This document shows positions 63,050-64,000 of a stretch of 64,000 nucleotides of DNA, in pieces (positions within the stretch are counted from its first letter, which is position 1; each line of letters starts with the position of its first letter). A program made the translations under genes and the position numbers. The notes under the pieces are model-generated. The model was not told the origin of the DNA. It worked only from the letters and a program-made list of their open reading frames with translations, and made no database searches. The stretch is from Cinclus cinclus (lineage: Eukaryota > Chordata > Aves > Passeriformes > Cinclidae): positions 7,403,001 to 7,467,000 of the forward strand of contig NC_085072.1 in NCBI RefSeq assembly GCF_963662255.1, given 5' to 3'.

Positions 63050-64000
63050 CAGAGGCGCGGGCATGGAGGGCATGGGGAGCATGGAGTGGCAAGTGTAGGG
63101 GTGTGGAATGGGTTTGGGGATGTGGAAGAGTGGGTAAGGACATGGTCACAATGGGAGGGAAGCACAGGGACATGGCATAGGTCTTGGGGAAATGGGCAAA
63201 GGGATGTGGACACAGATGTTGGGGATGTGGCACAGGGTAAGGACAGGGCACAATGAAGCAGGGTCTTGCCTTGGTGATGGGGACATGAGCACAATGAAGA
63301 GGAGCTCAGGGACGTGAATACAGTGCTTGGGCACCTAGCACAAGGCTTAGGGACATGGGCCCAAAGGCTTGGGGATGTGTCATGGGGACAGGGAACAGTG
63401 AAGCCAGGCACAGGGCTTGGGGACATGGGTATGATGAAGGGGTGCACAGGGGTTGGGGACATGGACACAATGGAAGGGAACACCGGGGCATGGGCACCGG
63501 GCTTGGGGACATAGCATGGGGAGTAGGGATGTAGTCATGATGAAGGGCAGCACAGGGACATTGGGACATGGGCACAGGGATGGGGACATGGGGTTTGGAA
63601 ATGTGACAGAGAAGTGGGGATGTGGGCAGGATGGTGGGGGGCACAAGGGATGTGTCAAAGGTTCTGGGGATGTGAACTGTGGGACATAGTACAGGACATG
63701 GGGACATCGGCAGGATGGAGAAGGGCACAGGGATGTGGGTACAGGGAGTTGGCGCAGGACAAGGAGACATTGGCTGTGTGGGCAGGGCGACATTGGGGAT
63801 GCACTGGGTACTCATGGACATAGCGACATGGAGCGCAGGAACATACCCCAGGGCCTGGGCAGCATGGGAATATGGCCATGGGGACACTGGTGTGACTGGG
63901 GAGGTAATGAGTGGTACAGGGTGTACTGCCTGGTGCTGGGGACACTGAAGCACCAAGAAGTGACGTGACTGGGCAGAGGGGCTGACGTGACATAGCAGGT
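63050..64000. repeat. Minisatellite in CELSR2 intron 11
   Basis: A unit of about 30-35 bp (gcttggggacatgggcacag, then gaacag) repeats more than twenty times to near the window edge. The CPHP and PVPM-rich frames on the other strand translate it. Confidence 0.88.

Overview
The window is vertebrate nuclear DNA, almost certainly from a bird and probably a songbird. The evidence is a CR1 LINE 3' fragment near the left end, a solo LTR of a type I associate with songbird ERVL-like elements, very GC-rich DNA with short introns, and a gene order joining blocks that in human lie on 1q32 (INAVA, SHISA4) and 1p13.3 (TMEM167B, ELAPOR1, SARS1, CELSR2). From memory, chicken microchromosome 26 carries this combination. 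All genes are spliced, so most long open frames are shadows of exons or of tandem repeats.

Layout. 1-2.3 kb: intergenic, with a CR1 fragment and a possible 3' end of an upstream gene. 2.4-6.0 kb (+): a two-exon Myb/SANT-domain gene I cannot name. 6.6-11.3 kb (-): SHISA4, five coding exons. 11.9-19.2 kb (-): INAVA, eight coding exons. 19.3-22.9 kb: repeats plus hints of an unrecognised minus-strand gene. 22.9-24.8 kb (+): TMEM167B. 24.8-27.9 kb: repeats, including a (TGAG)n array just downstream of a TATA/ETS-like promoter. 28.0-41.2 kb (+): ELAPOR1, 22 coding exons. 42.0-49.5 kb (+): SARS1, 11 coding exons. 50.8-64.0 kb (+): the first 11 coding exons of CELSR2, running off the right edge. Each splice model was checked by hand: phases join across every exon, and protein lengths (SHISA4 202, INAVA 541, TMEM167B 74, ELAPOR1 987, SARS1 513 aa) agree with or lie close to the lengths I recall for human, INAVA being shorter.

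The genes are not an operon-like unit. They are a mix of housekeeping genes (SARS1, TMEM167B), endomembrane and junction genes (ELAPOR1, INAVA, SHISA4), a planar-polarity cadherin (CELSR2) and a putative DNA-binding protein.

The most unusual property is the non-coding DNA: nearly every intron is filled by its own private minisatellite. In three places (ELAPOR1 introns 9 and 18, CELSR2 intron 2) the repeat unit includes an exon edge and duplicates splice sites; in CELSR2 the duplicated acceptor stays in frame and could add 36 residues. An LTR with a perfect 5-bp target duplication ends 18 nt before ELAPOR1 exon 3, so that exon's branch point probably lies in LTR sequence. The CELSR2 N-terminus is itself encoded by a GC-rich minisatellite.
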